Notes: generated by a model from the letters alone, not told the origin. DNA of 64,000 nucleotides from Lysobacterales bacterium (GCA_002632325.1 NSJK01000013.1:1-64000), one strand, 5' to 3'; positions 36,001-44,658 are shown, counted from the stretch's first letter. Made by a program: numbers and translations.

Positions 36001-36118
36001 GTGCGGCGCGAAACAGCGACCAGCGAATACGACGTGTCGATGCCCGGCCAGTTGAGCGGCCCGATCCACCTGCCGGTTTCGTATCCGGCGACCCGATGCT
36101 CAAGCCTTTGGTATTCAC
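33050..36118 (-). CDS. Propeller-sensor diguanylate cyclase (Reg_prop - YYY - TM - GGDEF)
   Basis: A 1022-residue membrane protein. After an N-terminal signal/anchor (hydrophobic stretch at about 36-52), residues 60-700 are two-component-regulator propeller repeats (GFVWLSTAHGLARYDG, GSLWVAFRDRGIGRWDG, LWVATEAGVARA, RIYVCTNASVQQLT). A YYY-like domain (about 710-795), a TM helix at about 802-826, a coiled coil and a GGDEF domain with active-site GGEEF at 938-942 follow. It likely senses a periplasmic ligand and makes cyclic di-GMP. The start is the GTG at 36118, which is uncertain; no ATG fits. Divergent from an IPTL-CTERM gene. Confidence 0.9.
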   Translation of the reverse strand: MNTKGLSIGSPDTKPAGGSGRSTGRASTRRIRWSLFRAALSLAAFLLALPLPGHAQKLDLGDLSAPTFVTFTSRDGVPDSIGNAVQTDTDGFVWLSTAHGLARYDGHVWSSTGPAAIAGTLGTFLLDHSGSLWVAFRDRGIGRWDGTSWHMQGRGNGLPTDHVATLAETVDTQGRHTLWAATVDAGLLQRNAQGQWLPVPGTEMLPHFILSIAATTHLGGRPRVWVTALDGLWFQEDGHWQKMDLPITEVQSLRATGRGEDEQLWITTIGRGLWRIDRNGVRTWSLESGELPTNDVYSTAVSGSDDDPVLWVSSRAGVLRVHDDRVRTFGRSFGLPSDAVRSLSLWRSPAGTDVLWVATEAGVARAVLGGSQWQTVSLLGEHGTGVFGLLPEADGHGGERLWVAANSDGLGLYENGAWRTFSHANGLLPSNDAAMIRRSRDDTGKSTLWLGMNGGGLFKVEEPGPRFVSVDTPWPKKPGMAVQDMLAVTFEGKTDYWFALNMNGVHRLRDGVWTTFKAKGIDGVWRVRRLIAQTDVTGRNWLWAAGRDGLARFDGEHWDAGAVTLADTFLQGMNLLRDEQGRSVLWLGTLNHAIVRVDVSDPAQPRVLPDELPRAPDQTAYGAVRDSKGRIYVCTNASVQQLTPQGGSYQSRVFTRRDGLLNDECNGGSQLIDAQDRFWTGTLGGAAMFDPSVQVRDDTPKPLRWLGAQIDGAVIDTASITVPPGRHELIARYALLSWQRETESRFRSQLIGYESAPEAWTAQNSRVFSNLPPGHYRLRVEARDYAGNLSRPLDIAISVQPLWWQRGWAWGLFAALTAGLIAMLWRWRVHSLKAARRVLERQIAERTAELHEANQRLRELSYSDSLTGLANRRRLLEALHRHASSEGGSLLAMISIDVDHFKAYNDRYGHPAGDEALRRVAEVMRACAPAGAIVARQGGEEFACVLEQAGLEQARQLAETFRTTLAAHDIPVPGTALRNRITLSAGIACAKVSSDADVHDLLRSADVALYQAKREGRNRICG

Positions 36119-36316
36119 TTCGATGTGGAGCGCCCCCGGTCGCACGCCCCGATCATAGCGCGCCCGGCCCACCCGCCATGCCTGGCCGGCAGCGGCCTGT
36201 TCAAACGCGGGCCGAGCCGCAATCGCGATTTGGCGTGCGGGGATCCACTGCCGTCTTGCGTAAGGGATGCTGACCCGGGAACCGGTCGATGCGTACACGC
36301 CATCGCTTGCATGGCG

Positions 36317-36331
36317 CCCCCCCCAAAAAAA
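36317..36331 (+). repeat. C8A7 homopolymer tract upstream of the IPTL-CTERM gene
   Basis: Eight Cs followed by seven As lie 10-24 nt before the ATG at 36341. An in-frame ATG at 36311 precedes the tract, so slippage of one base would take that upstream start out of frame while also changing the leader spacing. Confidence 0.9.
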
Positions 36332-36340
36332 TGGAGCCAA

Positions 36341-37021
36341 ATGATGAAGACCCTGACCAGCAAGTTCTGGTTGCTCGCCGCCAGCGCCGTGGCGGCCACT
36401 GCAGTGCATGCCGCGCCGTTCCAGAACGGCAGTTTCGAAGACGGCCCGGGTCCGAAAAAATCCGGCAATTCAGTTGCATGGGTAACGACCCTGTACCCCG
36501 GCGACAATTCGCTCACCGGCTGGACAATCAGCAGCGGCAACATCGACTACATGGATACCGATTTCTGGCAGGCCGCGGCGGGGCAGCGGTCGCTCGACAT
36601 GAGTGGCACCCAGGCCGGCTCGATCGCGCAGACCTTCGATACCGTCGCCGGTACCAGCTACAGCGTCACCTTCAGCCTCGCCGGCAATCCCGATGGCGGC
36701 GCGCCCGCGACCAAGAGCCTGCGCGTTGCGGCCACCGGCGGGCCACAGACCGACTATTCGGTCACGCCCTCGGGCAACAGCACCAGCAACATGGGCTGGG
36801 CCGATCAGACCTACAGCTTCACCGCCACGGGCGCGAGCACGACGCTGAGCTTCACCAGCCTGGCCGCATCGAGCAGCGGGCCGGCGCTTGACAACGTGCG
36901 CGTGACCGGCGTGACGGGTACGCCTGCGGTGTCGGCGCCGACCCTGTCGACCTGGGCGATGCTCGGCATGGCTGGTCTATTGATCGCGCTGGCACTGCGC
37001 AAGCGCCGTCTGACGGGCTGA
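36341..37021 (+). CDS. Choice-of-anchor C / DUF642-type exported protein with IPTL-CTERM-like sorting tail
   Basis: A 226-residue secreted protein. The signal peptide (about 1-25, ending VHAAP) is followed by a carbohydrate-binding-like domain (NGSFEDGPGP, LTGWTISSGNIDYMDTDFW, GQRSLDMSGTQAGSIAQTF, YSVTFSLAGNPDG). The tail begins APTLSTW at 199-205, then a hydrophobic helix, then RKRR: the IPTL-CTERM (PEP-CTERM class) layout. Such tails are processed by exosortase-type enzymes and usually mark surface proteins. No exosortase is in the window. GGAG lies 5 nt before the double ATG. The ATG at 36311 is an in-frame alternative. Confidence 0.85.
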   Translation: MMKTLTSKFWLLAASAVAATAVHAAPFQNGSFEDGPGPKKSGNSVAWVTTLYPGDNSLTGWTISSGNIDYMDTDFWQAAAGQRSLDMSGTQAGSIAQTFDTVAGTSYSVTFSLAGNPDGGAPATKSLRVAATGGPQTDYSVTPSGNSTSNMGWADQTYSFTATGASTTLSFTSLAASSSGPALDNVRVTGVTGTPAVSAPTLSTWAMLGMAGLLIALALRKRRLTG

Positions 37022-37150
37022 TCCCGCCGCGGCAGGTCGCGAGCAAAGGTTCACGCGCGCCGGCGTCGCTGCGCGCGTGGACCGAAGCTGGGCGTCGAAC
37101 CTCGCGGCCGCACCAAGACCGTCGCGCACGTGAATTGCTGAAACACAACG

Positions 37151-40100
37151 TCAGCGCTCGTGCCGGTAATTGAAACCGGCGCGACTGCCGGTAGTCGCGT
37201 TCTGTGCTTCGAAGTTCCAGCGCTTGCTGAACAGATACTTGAGCGTGACGACTTCGCCGGGCGTGAACAGGCCGACGCCGTAACTCAGATACAGCTTGGG
37301 CGACAGGTACTTGCCGACCGTGAAGGCCGCACCGCCGAGCGCGGCATTGTCGGAGACGCCCGCATCCACGCCCAGACGCGCGCCGATACCCTTGGCGAGC
37401 AGGTCGCCGGTGGCGCTGCCGAGCGCACGCGCTGCGGCGCCGAGCATGTCGCCCTCGCCGCTCTTGAGGCTCGACAGCGGCTTGCCGGTGAGCAAATACG
37501 ACAGTGCTTCGGACTGCTCCATCGGCGGCTGCGAGAACACCGTGAGCACGGGCAGCAGGGCGGTGCCGCGCACCTGCAGACCTGCGGTGATGCTGTCATC
37601 GAACTGGCCGCCCGAGGCGCCGAGGATCTTGCGCACCGCACGGATGTCCAGCCCCGGATTGTCGAGCGCGCTGCCCGCGAACAGCAGGTGGCCGGTTTCG
37701 ATCGTGAGGTTCTGGCCGTAGGCACGGTAGGTTCCCTGCGCATTGAGCGTGCCGGTGCCAACGGGCTGGCGACCGGGTCGCTGGTCGATGCGCAACCGAC
37801 CGCTGACCTGACCATCCAGTCCCATGCCCGCGAGCTTGACCTCATCGCCCAATTCGATGTCGACGCCGACGACGAGCGGCAGAGACTTGGCCGCAGGCAT
37901 CGGCTCCGCATCGACGATCATGACATCGGCCGAGGACTTGCTCGCGCCGCCGCCGGGCAGCTTGCTCAGATCGATCGCGGTCTGCGGAATCTTCACGCGA
38001 CCGCTGACATCGAGCCTGCCGCCAGCGCGCTTGAGCACGAGGTCGGGCGAAATGAGCACCTTGGCCGCGGGAATGTCGGCGGCGAGAAAGCGCTCGCCCT
38101 TGATCGTCGCCTGCAGCGGAATCTGATCGGAACTGCCGCCGCTGCCGCGCAGCGTGAGCGTGCCATCACCCGACTTGAGCGTGCCGTCGAGGCTGAAGTG
38201 GTCGATGTCGCTGACCTGTACGCTGATCGCGCCCTCGTGGAGCTTGAGGCCGGCTGCGGGAACTTCGGTGGCGAAGCCCTGCAGTTGCGCGCTGCCGCTC
38301 ACCTGCGGCGCCGCCAAGGAGCCATCGAGGTGGTAGCTGGCGCGAATGCGACCTTGGGTGTTGGCGACTTCGGGCGTGAGCAGATCGACGAAGGCGAGAC
38401 TGTTGAGTGCAAGGTCGACATGTCCGGACATCGCCGTGGTGTCGGCCATCGGGCCGCTCAGCGTGATCTCGCCATCGAGCTTGCCGTCGTGGTCGAAGTT
38501 CGCGCGCAGGCTCGCCTGTGTCGCCTGCGGCGTGAGCGTTGCATCGAGCGCAAAATCGTTCCAGCCGAGCAGTGGCGCTTGCGCATGATCGACTTGCGCG
38601 AGCGCGCCCTGCGGCGATTGCAGGTGCACCTTGCCATCGAGCGCGCCCGCACTGCTGCGGCGGATCTCGCCGGTTCCAGCGATCTCGCCAGAGACCATGA
38701 GCGGGGCCTGGCTGGCCGCGAGTTGCATGAGCAAGGCGAGCGGCAAGCGGTCGATGTGATAGCGCGCCTGCAGCGCGCCGTCGGCGGCGACATCGGCGCT
38801 CGCGCACAGGCTCGCATCGCCGCCTTCCAGACACAGCTCGCTGCTGCTGAAGGCGTGCTTGCGCCAGGCCAGGCTCGTCGGTGCACGAAGCGCGAGTGCG
38901 GGCAGATTTTCGGGACGTAGATCGAGCGTGCGCAATGTGCCGTTCCAGTCGCCAGCAGTGTCCGCCTTGCCATCGAGCGCGAGCTTGAGACCGAGTGGTG
39001 TGCCTTCGGCATCGACTTCGAGCTGATGGCCTGCGAGCGCACCACTGGCATGCAGATCGAGCGCTTTGAACTGCAGCGCGCCTGCATCGATCTGGTCGAG
39101 CTTGAGCGCGAGACGGCCTTGCGCAGCGTCGAGATTGGCAATCTCGGCATCGAGATCGAGCTTGGCGATCTGCGTGCTGCCGAACTTGAGCGCGCGGCCC
39201 CGCGCATCGCCCGTGATCGCGAGCGCAGGCCACTTGCCCTGCACGCGGAACCGCCCATCGAGGCCGCCGCCCAGATCAGACAACCAGTCGCCGAGTGCGG
39301 GCAGCGCAAACGCGATCGTCGCGTCGCTGTGTTCGCCGCCGCGTCCGCTGACATCGATGCGACTCTTGCCGGCGCTCAGGGCGAGCGTGCCGTCGACCAC
39401 GAAACCGGGCTTGATCTGCAGGTCGGCCTGACCACTCACGGATTGCCGACGCAGCGTGCCACCGAGGCGTTCGAGCTTGAGCGTGGCGTCGGCGCCCTGA
39501 TCGACCAGCGTGCCGTGGCTGGCAAGGTCGAAGTCGAGCGCGCCCGGCCACGCCGCGGCAAACGCGCCGGGATCGAGTCGGCTTGCCTTGGCCGTGATGT
39601 CCCAGCCCAAGGCGGGTTGCAAGCTGAGCGTACCGTGCGCGTCGAGTCCGCCTTTGGCCTGCTTGAGCGCGAGCTGCTTGAGCGTGATCGTCTGCGGTGT
39701 GCCATCGAGGTCGAAGGCGAGATCGGAAAGCCGTCCGGGCGGGCCGATCGCGGCGGCGCCATCGACATGGAACGCGTCCGCGTTGCCCTTTGCGCTCAAG
39801 CTGCCGTGCGTGGCGAGGACCTGGCCGACCAGCTCGGCCGGCAGTTCGACGCCGTTCCAGCTGATTTGTGCCTGCGCCGCGATTGGCTTGGCATCCAGTT
39901 GCAGGCTGCCCTTGGCATCGACTTGGCCGGGATGCTCGGGCGACTTGAGCGCGAGGGATTCGATGCGCAGCGTCTGCCCATCCAGTGCATAGCGCAGCGG
40001 CGCAAGCTGCACGACGTGCTCGTCGAGCGTGAGCGTGCCCTCGATCGCACCGGTCTGCTTGTCGCCGTGGCCTTCGAGATCGAGCGCGAGCGCCTTGAGC

Positions 40101-40966
40101 GAGGTTTCGGCCTGCACGCGCTGCGGATCGAAGCGTGGCAGCTTGGCGCGCAGTGTCCACGCGAGCGCATCGGTCTGCGCGAAATCGAATTCGAGATTCG
40201 CCGGCGTGGGCGCATCGAGGTTCAGCGCCAGCGTGGCCTTGCGGCCGTCGCCTTGCGCCTTGAGCGTGCCGCCGTATTCGACCTCGCCGAGCTTCCAGCG
40301 CAAGCGCGCCTCGGCATTGCCCGCATGGCCGGCACTTGCAGCGATGGTGCCGTGCAGGTCGAGCGAGCCCTCGGGCGCGCGCAGCGCGAAGGTTGCGACT
40401 GTCGCGCCCGCATCTGTCCAGACCGCGGCAGCATCGAGACTGTCGAGCGCGAACACCGGCTTGCCATCCTGCAGGATGTGTGCGCCGCGCAAGGCGAGGC
40501 GATCGAGCGCGATGTCGATCGGCGCGGCGAGCGAAACCGTGCCGGGCTTGCTTGGCTCCGGCTTGCTCACCGTGCTCAGCGCGAGATCGAGCCTGTCGAG
40601 CTCGAGTGCGCTCACGTGCACGCGCGCGGCGAGCAGGGCCAGCGGACGCAGATCGATGCGCAGGCGAGCGAGTTTTGCATCGACGCCCGCAGCGGGATCG
40701 GTCCAGCGAAGATCTTCGAGTACCAGCGATCCGCCCAGACTGCCATGGCTGCGCGCCACTGCGAGCTTGCCATCGAGCGCGCCGACTGCGCGCGCAAGCA
40801 CGAAACGCGCGCCGGACTCACTGCCGAGCAGCCACCACAGCGTGAGTGCAAGTACGGCGATCAAGGCAAGCACACCAATGCCGATCCACTTGAGCAGCTG
40901 GCGCAGGGCGATGCCGCGCTGCGTGTTGCGCGACCGCGGATGCGATGAGCGTGCGTGCGCGTTCAC
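37151..40966 (-). CDS. tamB: Translocation and assembly module protein TamB
   Basis: A 1271-residue AsmA-like bridge protein spanning the periplasm, with an N-terminal inner-membrane helix (about 27-46) and long repetitive beta structure (groove for lipid transport). The C-terminal DUF490/TamB domain (about 870-1271) has GTLNAQGTYRAYGQNLTIE, then SEALSYLLTGKPL and a final barrel-contacting strand ending NYRHER. It moves phospholipids towards the outer membrane and aids autotransporter assembly with TamA. The GTG at 40966 overlaps the tamA stop (GTGA), so the two are translationally coupled. Confidence 0.94.
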   Translation of the reverse strand: MNAHARSSHPRSRNTQRGIALRQLLKWIGIGVLALIAVLALTLWWLLGSESGARFVLARAVGALDGKLAVARSHGSLGGSLVLEDLRWTDPAAGVDAKLARLRIDLRPLALLAARVHVSALELDRLDLALSTVSKPEPSKPGTVSLAAPIDIALDRLALRGAHILQDGKPVFALDSLDAAAVWTDAGATVATFALRAPEGSLDLHGTIAASAGHAGNAEARLRWKLGEVEYGGTLKAQGDGRKATLALNLDAPTPANLEFDFAQTDALAWTLRAKLPRFDPQRVQAETSLKALALDLEGHGDKQTGAIEGTLTLDEHVVQLAPLRYALDGQTLRIESLALKSPEHPGQVDAKGSLQLDAKPIAAQAQISWNGVELPAELVGQVLATHGSLSAKGNADAFHVDGAAAIGPPGRLSDLAFDLDGTPQTITLKQLALKQAKGGLDAHGTLSLQPALGWDITAKASRLDPGAFAAAWPGALDFDLASHGTLVDQGADATLKLERLGGTLRRQSVSGQADLQIKPGFVVDGTLALSAGKSRIDVSGRGGEHSDATIAFALPALGDWLSDLGGGLDGRFRVQGKWPALAITGDARGRALKFGSTQIAKLDLDAEIANLDAAQGRLALKLDQIDAGALQFKALDLHASGALAGHQLEVDAEGTPLGLKLALDGKADTAGDWNGTLRTLDLRPENLPALALRAPTSLAWRKHAFSSSELCLEGGDASLCASADVAADGALQARYHIDRLPLALLMQLAASQAPLMVSGEIAGTGEIRRSSAGALDGKVHLQSPQGALAQVDHAQAPLLGWNDFALDATLTPQATQASLRANFDHDGKLDGEITLSGPMADTTAMSGHVDLALNSLAFVDLLTPEVANTQGRIRASYHLDGSLAAPQVSGSAQLQGFATEVPAAGLKLHEGAISVQVSDIDHFSLDGTLKSGDGTLTLRGSGGSSDQIPLQATIKGERFLAADIPAAKVLISPDLVLKRAGGRLDVSGRVKIPQTAIDLSKLPGGGASKSSADVMIVDAEPMPAAKSLPLVVGVDIELGDEVKLAGMGLDGQVSGRLRIDQRPGRQPVGTGTLNAQGTYRAYGQNLTIETGHLLFAGSALDNPGLDIRAVRKILGASGGQFDDSITAGLQVRGTALLPVLTVFSQPPMEQSEALSYLLTGKPLSSLKSGEGDMLGAAARALGSATGDLLAKGIGARLGVDAGVSDNAALGGAAFTVGKYLSPKLYLSYGVGLFTPGEVVTLKYLFSKRWNFEAQNATTGSRAGFNYRHER

Positions 40967-42780
40967 AGGTCGGGCCCGATCACGATGTGGAGCTGCACGC
41001 CGTGATGATCGCGGTCGGCGATCGGCACGCCGAGATCGACGCGGATCAGACCCACCGGCGAGCGCCAGCGTGCGCCGATGCCGATGCCGATTTTCTGTTC
41101 GTAGTCGTCGAAGGTGCTGAACGCATCGCCGCTGTCGACGAAGCCGGCGATGCCCCAGTTCGGTTTGAAGTAGTACTCGTACTCGGCGCTGGCGACGGCC
41201 AGGAACTTGCCGCCGATGATGAGATCCTGACAATTGCGCTTGGGATGCGCGGCGCATTCGGCTTGCGCAAACGGCACGAATGCAGGCGGCAGCGGTGTAC
41301 CGATCGTCTGGTAGGCATAGCCGCGGATCGAGCGGTCGCCACCGGCGAAGAAGCGCAGCTCGGGTGGCAGCTTGTCGAAATCGGTGGTCCAGGTCGCACC
41401 CAGCGCGCCGCGTGCGATGAAGCGCGAGCGCTCGCCGAGCGCGTGGATCCACTTCGCGTCGGCGTTGGTCTGCAGCAGATTCGCATCGGACAGCAGACCA
41501 CGCGCCGCGCCGCGCGCACTCATGCTCAGCGACCAGCCATCGCGCACGAACATCGGCTCGTCGGCGCGCTTGCGCGTGAGGGATATCTCGGGATAGAGCA
41601 GGGTGGTGTCGCCCTGAAGATTGGCGATCCGAAAATTGCCGGTGAGAAATTTCGCCGACGCCGTGCGCGTCCAGCCGTGCCAGAGGCGGCTGTCGCTCGC
41701 GACCAGGCCGAAAGTGCGCGACGTGGCCGCGTCCGTGTCTTCATTGCGGAAATTCGCACCGAAGCCGATGCTGTGGTTGTCAGCACCGGCGAGCGGAATC
41801 TGGTATTGCATGGTGGCGGTCTTGAGCTGGGTTGCGGCCAGCACGTTGAGCGCAAGCTTGTGGCCGCGCGAATTGAGCCAGCGACGCTGGATGCCGCCAC
41901 GCACGCCCGGTCCGGTATCGGTGCCGATGAACACGCCGCCGGTGTAGATCGTGCGCTTGGCCGGCGCCAGCGTCACGCTGATCGGAACCACCTCGTCCTG
42001 GACGTGATCGAGATCGGGCTGCACCTGGGCGTAGGCGAAATAATCCGCATCGATGAGGCGCTGCTGGAGTGCGAGCAGTCGCTCCTGCGTGTAGAAGTCG
42101 CCTTCGCGCCACGGGATGTAGCGCTCGAGCAGGGCATCGGGAAACTGACTGCCGGAAAAAGTCGTCGTGCCGAAGCGATGGCGTGCGCCGACTTTCCACG
42201 CCAGATGAATCTGCGCGCTGTGCGTCGCGCGCGTGACTTCGATTTGATGCGTCACCAGCTCGGCGTCCAGATAGCCACTGGCTGCGAGCGCGGCCTGCAC
42301 GATCGCCTTGCTCTTCTCGTAGGCGGCCTGATCGAGCGCTTGGCCCTTGGCTGGCGTGAATGCGGCAAGTGCCTTGCGCACCTCATGCTGACCTTCGGCA
42401 TCGCCGTCGAGTTTGATGTCGAGGTTTGTGACTTGCGTGACGGGGCCGGGCGTGACATGCAGCAACACGAGGGTCTGGCCGGCCTCGTCGCGCGTTTCGC
42501 TTTCGATCCTGCCGTCGAAGTAGCCGTAAGGTTCGAGAGCCTTTTGCGCCTGCGCCGGAGCCCGCTCAAGCAGGCGACGCAACTGCGCGTCGGTGACGTC
42601 GCGCTGCTGATATTGGTTGATTTCCAATGCACCCTTGACCGCTTCGAGCAGGCTGTCATCGATCCCGTCGATGCGGGTGGCGACACGCGCGGCCTGCGCG
42701 TGCGCGGCAAGCACGAGCAGCAGGCAAAGCGTGCGCGCAGACCACCTGCGCATTGGGCGTGGATGCGACTCGGATCCCAT
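40963..42780 (-). CDS. tamA: Translocation and assembly module outer-membrane barrel TamA
   Basis: A 605-residue Omp85-family protein. The signal peptide ends AHAQA; three POTRA domains (about 40-270) are followed by a 16-strand barrel ending in a beta-signal-like strand. The RGY motif appears as SIRGYAYQTIG. It partners TamB, encoded immediately downstream. The ATG at 42753 (MRRWSART) gives a more classical signal peptide and is an equally good start. Upstream lies a small DUF3096 gene on the same strand. Confidence 0.93.
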   Translation of the reverse strand: MGSESHPRPMRRWSARTLCLLLVLAAHAQAARVATRIDGIDDSLLEAVKGALEINQYQQRDVTDAQLRRLLERAPAQAQKALEPYGYFDGRIESETRDEAGQTLVLLHVTPGPVTQVTNLDIKLDGDAEGQHEVRKALAAFTPAKGQALDQAAYEKSKAIVQAALAASGYLDAELVTHQIEVTRATHSAQIHLAWKVGARHRFGTTTFSGSQFPDALLERYIPWREGDFYTQERLLALQQRLIDADYFAYAQVQPDLDHVQDEVVPISVTLAPAKRTIYTGGVFIGTDTGPGVRGGIQRRWLNSRGHKLALNVLAATQLKTATMQYQIPLAGADNHSIGFGANFRNEDTDAATSRTFGLVASDSRLWHGWTRTASAKFLTGNFRIANLQGDTTLLYPEISLTRKRADEPMFVRDGWSLSMSARGAARGLLSDANLLQTNADAKWIHALGERSRFIARGALGATWTTDFDKLPPELRFFAGGDRSIRGYAYQTIGTPLPPAFVPFAQAECAAHPKRNCQDLIIGGKFLAVASAEYEYYFKPNWGIAGFVDSGDAFSTFDDYEQKIGIGIGARWRSPVGLIRVDLGVPIADRDHHGVQLHIVIGPDL

Positions 42781-42836
42781 CGCCGTTCAGTACCCTGTCG
42801 GGTGCTGCGGGCTCGTGTGCGCGGGCAACGAGAACG

Positions 42837-42983
42837 TCACAGGCGCAGGCCCGGAAACAGACCGAGCACGCCGATGACGATGAGGTAGATCGCCACGATC
42901 AGGCTGAGCAGTTTGGGGCGGATCAGGATGAGGATGCCGGCCAGCAGGGCGAGCAAGGGTTGCAAGGCGAGATGGATGTTCAA
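42837..42983 (-). CDS. DUF3096 small membrane protein
   Basis: A 48-residue protein consisting of two hydrophobic helices: LNIHLALQPLLALLAGILI, then PKLLSLIVAIYLIVIGVLG. This is the DUF3096 pattern, whose members are about 45-50 residues long. I use the TTG at 42983; a longer frame from an ATG at 43052 adds an unrelated N-terminus. Small inner-membrane protein of unknown role. It is 57 bp upstream of tamA on the same strand. Confidence 0.65.
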   Translation of the reverse strand: MNIHLALQPLLALLAGILILIRPKLLSLIVAIYLIVIGVLGLFPGLRL

Positions 42984-43104
42984 GGTCGGATCACGCAGGT
43001 AACGGAAAGCATGCAAGGTAGCAGCAGCAGACGATCTTGCGCAGCCTTGCACGATTCCGGTTGAAGAGTGTTGACAGCGCGATGCGATCGGGCGCGGACA
43101 GGTT

Positions 43105-44151
43105 TCAGCGCGGCAGCAGCGAAGCGGCGATCAGCTTGCGTGTCTTGGCCGAGCTGCGCTTGCGTGCGGTCGCCTTCAGCTCCTCGGCCGAGCTGCTCGA
43201 GTGGCGCCGGGTTTCGAGCAGGCCGAGCGTGTCATAGGCGTTGACCACGTCGAACACGTCGGCCATTTTCGCCTTGGCATGGGCGGCGATCTCGTGCAGC
43301 GGTGCTTCGCGCATGAGCGTGAGCGCGATGCGATGCTGCTTGCGGTAGTCGTTGTCGAGCGGCAGCCAGTGGCGCAGCTTGTAGTTTGCGGTCGGATCGA
43401 GATGCTTGGCCAGATACCCATTGGAGCGCAGGAAGGCATTGAGCCAACGCAGTCGCGCCAGCGGGCGGCCTTCATGCTCGGCCTGCAGACGTGCCAGCTG
43501 GGAGCCGCCGACGCGCTGGTATTCATGGCCCTGCAAGGGATCAAGGAAATATGGTTCCAGTTCGCACATGCGTGCGCTGGTGTGGAACAGCTCGGTGACC
43601 GGATCGACCAGCAGCGGTGGCAGGCCGGGGCGCCGGATCAGCAGCGCGCCGCGCTTGAGCAGGGCATCGAGCGGTGTGCAGCGGCGCTCGTACTCGATGT
43701 CGAGGAAGTTCGCGCGCTCGGCTTCGGTGCCGTTCTCGCGCCGGGAATGAGCGTCCTTCTTGTGCCCGGGCTGCTTGCCGATCTGGCGCTCGTGCACGCT
43801 GAAATCGATCAGGCGGCGTGGCGCGGGCGGCGTGGTGGCGCCGACATGGTTGAGCAGGCCGGTGATCGCCTTGGGCGAGATCGGACGCAGCAACACCAGT
43901 TCGGCATCGAGCACTTCGGCACCGGGGTCGGCGAGGATCACGAGGTGGCGTCCTTCGTCGAGCGCACGGATACGTGCACAGCGACCACCGAAATCGACCA
44001 GATCGGCCACCACGAGATCGACCTCGTCACCGTCATTGGCGAAGATCCAGTCGTGGTCGAGCTGCGAATGCAGGACGCGCAGGAACGCCGCCAACTCGGC
44101 AGCATCGTTTGGCGAGGCGCCCGCGAGGACGAGATGTCGCGTCGGTTTCAT
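43105..44151 (-). CDS. Uncharacterised protein, receiver-like N-terminus and helical C-terminus
   Basis: A 348-residue soluble protein I cannot name. The N-terminus alternates hydrophobic strands and acidic turns (HLVLAGASPNDAAELAAFLR, then VDLVVADLVDFGG, then LVILADPGAEVLDAELVLLRPIS) like a degenerate response-regulator receiver. A charged linker (about 125-150) follows. The C-terminus (about 290-345: ALTLMREAPLHEIAAHAKAKMADVFDVVNAYDTLGLLE) resembles a winged helix. It ends in a basic Ser/Arg/Lys tail. Possibly a regulatory adaptor; no partner gene is adjacent. Confidence 0.7.
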   Translation of the reverse strand: MKPTRHLVLAGASPNDAAELAAFLRVLHSQLDHDWIFANDGDEVDLVVADLVDFGGRCARIRALDEGRHLVILADPGAEVLDAELVLLRPISPKAITGLLNHVGATTPPAPRRLIDFSVHERQIGKQPGHKKDAHSRRENGTEAERANFLDIEYERRCTPLDALLKRGALLIRRPGLPPLLVDPVTELFHTSARMCELEPYFLDPLQGHEYQRVGGSQLARLQAEHEGRPLARLRWLNAFLRSNGYLAKHLDPTANYKLRHWLPLDNDYRKQHRIALTLMREAPLHEIAAHAKAKMADVFDVVNAYDTLGLLETRRHSSSSAEELKATARKRSSAKTRKLIAASLLPR

Positions 44152-44658
44152 GGCCGGCGGTCCGTGCATTCCGGGGTGCGATGTTGCCGACCATTATGCG
44201 CGAGAAGCGCTTCAGGGGAATGTGAACATGCGCGACGCCCTGCGGACGCCGGACGGACGGTCAATCCTGCGGAATGGGCGGCGGGTGGTGCGCCGACCGG
44301 GGGCGACGTTGACGGGCGATGAATTTTCCCCATATGACAGGACGGGCGCGCCGCAGCAACGCGGCCCGGCGGCGCGGTTGTGCGTCTCAGGGCGAGGTTG
44401 CGCCGGCGCTGTCGGTTGCCGCCGTGTCGGCCAGATCGTGGGCTTCGCGGCAGAGGTCGGCGTTGCCTTCGCTGCCACAGGCGGCGGCCTGCGCCTCACG
44501 GATGCGGGTCATGGCTGCTGCTGCCTGGCCATCATGCTTGAGCCGGATCGCTTGCGAATGTGAATTGATGCGACGTGCTTATGCCGATCGACCAGCGGTC
44601 GATCCGGGGCGCGGGCGGCACAGGCGGCCCGGCGCGTGACGTGGCTTGGGTTTTCCCC
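44152..44658. other. 507-bp region without a supported gene
   Basis: The region between the receiver-like gene and the kinase gene of sigma-kinase module 1 has no frame I can support. A 41-codon minus-strand frame (44387-44512) with an ATG, two Cys and an acidic C-terminus is the best candidate, but it lacks a recognisable Shine-Dalgarno. No clear terminator or repeat was found. Confidence 0.5.

Noticed and set aside
37052..37079. Terminator between the IPTL-CTERM gene and tamB
   Set aside because: A 9-bp GC-only stem exists but it lacks a T-tract on either strand; too weak to list as a feature.
39026..40948. A 640-codon frame antisense to tamB
   Set aside because: TamB on the opposite strand is clearly coding with matching domain structure; the frame has no recognisable features.
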